Shown: positions 60,917 to 64,000 of the stretch, piece after piece | Position numbering within the stretch: position 1 is the stretch's first letter | How the letters are laid out: each line of letters starts with the position of its first letter | Notes under the pieces: model-generated | Told to the model about the DNA's origin: nothing | What the model saw: only the letters and a program-made list of their open reading frames with translations | The model's database searches: none | Assembly (NCBI RefSeq): GCF_003319105.1 | Contig: NZ_QOHH01000002.1 | Coordinates: 310,001 to 374,000, forward strand | Source of the DNA: Blastococcus sp. TF02-09 | GTDB lineage: Bacteria; Actinomycetota; Actinomycetes; Mycobacteriales; Geodermatophilaceae | DNA length: 64,000 nucleotides | Direction: 5' to 3' | Made by a program: the position numbers and the translations under genes

Positions 60917-61852
60917 TCAGCGCGTGGCGAGCAGCTGGGCCGCGGGGACGATGGTGAGCAGGGTGCCGGCGAAGACCAGGAGGGCGAGCAGGCGGGGGCC
61001 GACGGGTTCGGCCCCCTGCCGCTGCCGCCACATGCCCACCCCGGCGACCAGGCCGGTGACGGCGAGCGGGACGAGCAGCAGCGCGACGTAGGCGGCCATC
61101 TCCCACAGCAGCGTGGCGGCGAAGAACACGCCGATGCCCACGACCAGGGCGATGACGAGCTCGCCGACGAAGCGCAGCCAGGCCAGCGGGCTGGCCTCGC
61201 CGTCCAGGTCGTCGACCTCGGCCCGCACCACCGGGATCGGGCCGGTGGAGGTCATCTCGTCGCGCGGTGCCGCCCGCTGCGCGGAACGGGGCGCACGGAC
61301 GCCGGTGCGGCCGGTGTCGCGGTCGACGGAGCGGTCGGCGACCCGGCCGGTGTCCCGGCCGACGGAGCGGTCGGCCACCCGGCCGGTGTCCCGGCCGGTG
61401 ACGCGCTCGGCGAGCCGGTCGCCGCGCAGGGCGCCCAGGGGGATGTCGGGGAGCGGGGCTGACGGGTGCGGCACCCCCGGGGAGCGGTCGGGCCGGAGCC
61501 CGGGGATCGCGGCGGTGGAGGGGCCGGCCACCGCACGGCGGTCCTCGGAGGGGCGGACCGGCGGGAAACCGGCGGGGGCGGCCGACCGCGAGGGGCCGGG
61601 CGGGCGGGAGCCGTTGCGGGTCGCCCCGGAGCGGGCCGCGGCACCGGCCTCCTGCTCCGCCACGTCACCGCGCCGGCGACCGAAGGGCCGGTCGGCAGGG
61701 GGCTGCGCGTCGGGCCGGCGCTGCCGGACGGGCTCCTCGGGTTCGTCCCAGCGGCGGCGCTTGGCCGCCCGCGAGGTGTCGATCCCGGCCTCGCGCAGGA
61801 TCTCCGCGAGCGGGCGCCCGCCGGTGTCCGGGTTCCAGTCCGGCTCGGCCAT
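60917..61852 (-). CDS. Disordered-headed membrane protein with internal repeats
   Basis: The 311-residue protein starts MAEPDWNPDTGGRPLAEILR. About 200 residues follow that are rich in Arg, Pro, Gly and Ser and include a 12-residue repeat (GRDTGRVADRSV, two full copies plus part). The end has three or four helices (LRFVGELVIALVVGIGVFFA, AYVALLLVPLAVTGLVAGVG, LALLVFAGTLLTIVPAAQLL). Similar actinobacterial genes sit beside ppx. The ATG at 61852 overlaps the ppx stop. Function unknown. Confidence 0.7.
   Translation of the reverse strand: MAEPDWNPDTGGRPLAEILREAGIDTSRAAKRRRWDEPEEPVRQRRPDAQPPADRPFGRRRGDVAEQEAGAAARSGATRNGSRPPGPSRSAAPAGFPPVRPSEDRRAVAGPSTAAIPGLRPDRSPGVPHPSAPLPDIPLGALRGDRLAERVTGRDTGRVADRSVGRDTGRVADRSVDRDTGRTGVRAPRSAQRAAPRDEMTSTGPIPVVRAEVDDLDGEASPLAWLRFVGELVIALVVGIGVFFAATLLWEMAAYVALLLVPLAVTGLVAGVGMWRQRQGAEPVGPRLLALLVFAGTLLTIVPAAQLLATR
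61308..61396. repeat. In-frame 36-bp tandem repeat inside the membrane-protein gene
   Basis: Units at 61308-61343 and 61344-61379 differ at three positions, and a partial third runs to about 61396. The period of 36 bp keeps the frame and encodes a 12-residue charged repeat in the disordered head. It is a likely site of copy-number change between strains. Confidence 0.7.
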
Positions 61853-62796
61853 CACGCTCCCTCCAACGAGTCGAGCCTGCGCAGGATCACTCCCTCGCGC
61901 AGGGCCCACGGGCAGATCCGCACGAACGGTACGTCCAACAGGCGCATGGACGCGGCAGCGACAGTCGCTCCTGCAGGAACCTGGTGCGCGCGGGCCGCCG
62001 AGACGCCCGGCAGCTCGGCCAGCGCACCGGACTCGATGCGGGAGACGAAGCGCGCCACCTGGTCCAGCCCGGTCAGCGAGAGCTGCCGCGGCGTCCGGAT
62101 GCCGGCCGACGACGGCGCCGCACCGCTGAGCCGCGCCAGGGTGCGGAAGGTCTTGCTGGTCGCGGCGACCAGATCGGGGGCGCCGGCCTTCTTCAGCTTC
62201 GCGACCGCGGGCTCCAGGAGCGCGGTGGCGTGCGCGTCGAGCTCCTCGAGCGCGGCCAGGTCGGGGCGGCCGCCCGCCAGCGCGTCGGGGAGGTAGCGGC
62301 GGGTCATCCGCCCGGCCCCCAGGGGGAGCGACAGCGCCACGTCGGGGAGCTCGTCGATGCCGACGGCCATCTCCAGCGAGCCGCCGCCGATGTCCAGCAC
62401 GAGCAGCCGGCCGGCGCTCCAGCCGAACCAGCGGCGCACCGCCAGGAAGGTCAGCCGGGCCTCGTCCTCGCCGGTGAGCACCTGCAGCTCCACCCCGGTG
62501 GACTGCCGGACGCGGTCGAGCACCTCCTCGCCGTTGCGCGCCTCCCGGACCGCCGAGGTGGCCAGCGCCATGAAGTCGTCGCAGCCCTGCTTCTCCGCCT
62601 GGTCGCAGGCCTCCTGCACGGCCTGGAGCAGGGCCTTCTCCCCCACGCGCGACAGCACGTCGTCCGGGCCGACGTGCTCGGCGAGGCGCAACGGCCACCG
62701 GTCGTCGTGCATCGGCGTCGGGTGCGCACCGCGGTGGGCGTCGACGACGAGGAGGTGCACCGTGTTGGAACCGACGTCGAGAACACCCAGCCGCAT
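61852..62796 (-). CDS. Ppx/GppA family exopolyphosphatase/pppGpp phosphatase
   Basis: The 314-residue ASKHA-fold protein starts MRLGVLDVGSNTVHLLVVDA, the phosphate-1 loop, with VLTGEDEARLTFLAVRRWFG and the glycine-rich loop LLVLDIGGGSLEMAVGIDEL. It hydrolyses terminal phosphates of polyphosphate or (p)ppGpp. It is the single-domain, about 310-residue mycobacterial type. The ATG at 62796 is preferred over a longer frame. It overlaps the downstream membrane protein gene by TGATG. Confidence 0.9.
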   Translation of the reverse strand: MRLGVLDVGSNTVHLLVVDAHRGAHPTPMHDDRWPLRLAEHVGPDDVLSRVGEKALLQAVQEACDQAEKQGCDDFMALATSAVREARNGEEVLDRVRQSTGVELQVLTGEDEARLTFLAVRRWFGWSAGRLLVLDIGGGSLEMAVGIDELPDVALSLPLGAGRMTRRYLPDALAGGRPDLAALEELDAHATALLEPAVAKLKKAGAPDLVAATSKTFRTLARLSGAAPSSAGIRTPRQLSLTGLDQVARFVSRIESGALAELPGVSAARAHQVPAGATVAAASMRLLDVPFVRICPWALREGVILRRLDSLEGA

Positions 62797-62897
62797 GGGG
62801 GCCAGTCTGCCCGGCCGCCTCCCGGGGCTCACGTCGGGCGCGGTGGCCCCCTTCAGAGGCTCACGTCGAGTGCGGGTGCGTCTCCTAGGCTGGGCGA

Positions 62898-63701
62898 GTG
62901 CCCGACGCCCCGCCGCCCGAGGTGGACCTCGACTTCGCGCGGGAGTGGGTGGAGTTCCCCGACCCCGCCGACCCCGACCACGTCGTCCGGGCCGACCTGA
63001 CCTGGTTGTCGTCGGCGTGGACGTGCATCTTCGGTCGCGGCTGCGCCGGCGTCGTCGAGGGGCGGCCCGACGACGGGTGCTGCAGCCACGGCGCCTTCTT
63101 CACCGACGAGGACGACCTCGCACGGGTGACCGCCGCGGTCGCGGACCTGACCGACGAGCAGTGGCAGCTGGCCCCGGTCGGTCGCGGCGCCTGGACCGAG
63201 GAGGACGACGCCGACGACGCCGAGGAGGGCGCCCGTTCGCTGCGCACCCGCACGGTGGACGGGGCCTGCGTCTTCCTCAACCGGCCCGGCTTCCCCGGCG
63301 GGAGCGGGTGCGCCCTGCACCGGATGGCGCTGGACCACGACCTGCACCCGCTCACGACCAAGCCCGACGTCTGCTGGCAGCTGCCCGTGCGCCGCGAGCA
63401 GGAGCACGTCGACCGTCCCGACGGCACCCGCGTGCTCGTGGACACCGTGGGCGAGTTCGACCGCCGGGGCTGGGGCCCGGGCGGGCACGACCTGCACTGG
63501 TGGTGCACCGGGGCGCCGGCCGCGCACGTCTCCCCCGAGCCCCTCGTCGAGACCTACGCCGCGGAGCTGATCGCGCTCGTGGGGGCCCCGGCCTACGCCG
63601 AGCTACGCCGGCTCACCGAGCTGCGCCTCGACCAGGGGTTGATCGCGCCCCACCCCGCCAGCCCGGTGCCCGTCCAGCTGCACCGGCGCCGCCCCACCTG
63701 A
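62898..63701 (+). CDS. Cysteine-rich conserved protein (YkgJ/DUF3109-like cysteine cluster)
   Basis: The 267-residue protein has scattered cysteines and histidines: [60 protein letters not shown] and [14 protein letters not shown]. This suggests a metal or Fe-S binding cysteine cluster of the YkgJ/DUF3109 kind, though I am not certain of the family. The GTG at 62898 stands 6 nt after TAGGCT, the leaderless pattern. Its final 99 bp overlap the convergent AraC-type gene. Function unknown. Confidence 0.65.
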   Translation: MPDAPPPEVDLDFAREWVEFPDPADPDHVVRADLTWLSSAWTCIFGRGCAGVVEGRPDDGCCSHGAFFTDEDDLARVTAAVADLTDEQWQLAPVGRGAWTEEDDADDAEEGARSLRTRTVDGACVFLNRPGFPGGSGCALHRMALDHDLHPLTTKPDVCWQLPVRREQEHVDRPDGTRVLVDTVGEFDRRGWGPGGHDLHWWCTGAPAAHVSPEPLVETYAAELIALVGAPAYAELRRLTELRLDQGLIAPHPASPVPVQLHRRRPT

Positions 63702-64000
63702 CCGGAAGGTCTGGCGGTAGGCGCGGGGGGAGACCCCGCGGCGGCGCGCGAACTGCTCGCGCAGGCCGGCCGCCGTCCCGAAGCCGACCAGCCGGGCGAT
63801 CTCCTCCACCGGGGCGTCGCTCTCCTCCAACAGCGTCTCGGCCGCCGACAGCCGCTGGGCGAGCAGCCACGCGTGCGGAGTGGTGCCGGTCGTGGCCTTG
63901 AACCGCCGCGCGAACGTGCGCGGGCTCATGAGCGCCCGGCGGGCCAGGATCTCCACGCTCAGGTCGTCGGCGAGGTGTCGGCCGGCCCACTCCAGGACGA
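63603..64000 (-). CDS. GlxA/AraC-family transcriptional regulator (C-terminal part)
   Basis: The reverse strand entering from the right edge reads [60 protein letters not shown] and [20 protein letters not shown], then [14 protein letters not shown]. These are the two helix-turn-helix units of AraC-type regulators; the wording is closest to the GlxA (DJ-1-fused) type. The ligand-binding part lies outside the window. The last 30 or so codons are antisense to the Cys-rich gene and are probably a poorly conserved tail. Confidence 0.85.
   Translation of the reverse strand, partial: VLEWAGRHLADDLSVEILARRALMSPRTFARRFKATTGTTPHAWLLAQRLSAAETLLEESDAPVEEIARLVGFGTAAGLREQFARRRGVSPRAYRQTFRSGGAAPVQLDGHRAGGVGRDQPLVEAQLGEPA

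Noticed and set aside
1-64000. CRISPR arrays, tRNA or rRNA genes, prophage or transposon genes
   Set aside because: No spaced repeat array, no recognisable tRNA cloverleaf and no transposase, integrase or phage protein was seen. The short tandem repeats found are too few and lack spacers.

Overview
The window is about 64 kb of very GC-rich, gene-dense chromosome from an actinobacterium. The gene set fits a Geodermatophilaceae-like organism (Blastococcus, Geodermatophilus or Modestobacter type). That placement is inferred from family content and synteny, not from a database match. Almost every gene is a core chromosomal gene. I see no rRNA, tRNA, CRISPR array, transposase, integrase or prophage gene. 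Many genes overlap by the ATGA/GTGA type, which points to long translationally coupled operons. Many single genes look leaderless: a TANNNT -10 hexamer lies 6-8 nt before the start codon.

Layout. 0-1.3 kb: a MocR/PdxR-type regulator (cut by the left edge) diverges from an FMN-binding oxidase-like gene. 1.3-4.3 kb: a D-Ala-D-Ala carboxypeptidase diverges from an OmpR-type two-component pair, with a 9-bp direct repeat at 11-bp period between them. 4.3-24.2 kb, minus strand: a geranylgeranyl-reductase-family gene, the complete 14-gene complex I operon nuoA-N, a long-chain polyprenyl diphosphate synthase and a PQQ-type sugar dehydrogenase lipoprotein. A perfect Rex operator lies at the head of this block. 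24.3-35.5 kb: a phosphoribosyltransferase, a VOC protein and the menaquinone genes menG, menF, menD, menC, menE and menA, interrupted by two zinc-ribbon membrane proteins. 35.5-41.7 kb: an Lrp-type regulator, small membrane proteins, System II cytochrome c maturation (ccsB, resB, ccdA, tlpA) and a histidine phosphatase. 41.7-49.4 kb: rex-hemA-hemC-hemD-hemB-DUF3093-hemL, with a second Rex-operator-like site on the rex promoter. 49.4-58.4 kb: a region resembling the Streptomyces bldN neighbourhood (glutaredoxin-like protein, acyl-CoA ligase, BldN-like sigma factor, RsbN-like membrane protein, HAD hydrolase, acyltransferase, epimerase, tiny bS22-like protein, BldC-like HTH protein), with an AbiEi/DUF559 gene inserted. 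58.7-64 kb: proC with a proline-dehydrogenase-like gene, a DJ-1/PfpI protein, a repeat-bearing membrane protein, a Ppx/GppA phosphatase, a Cys-rich protein and a GlxA/AraC regulator cut by the right edge.

How it fits together. The window holds the machinery for menaquinone-based respiration: quinone ring synthesis (men), quinone tail synthesis and probable saturation, complex I, c-type cytochrome assembly and heme synthesis. The redox repressor Rex is encoded here. Its best operator match sits in front of the reductase-nuo block and a degenerate match sits on its own heme operon. The window therefore looks like an NADH/NAD+-controlled respiratory island. I did not find a clearly undescribed system. 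The least explained items are the paired palindromes at 58.5 kb, the NuoE tail, the probable ATC-initiated Lrp gene, the zinc-ribbon pair inside the men cluster and the AbiEi-DUF559 gene.
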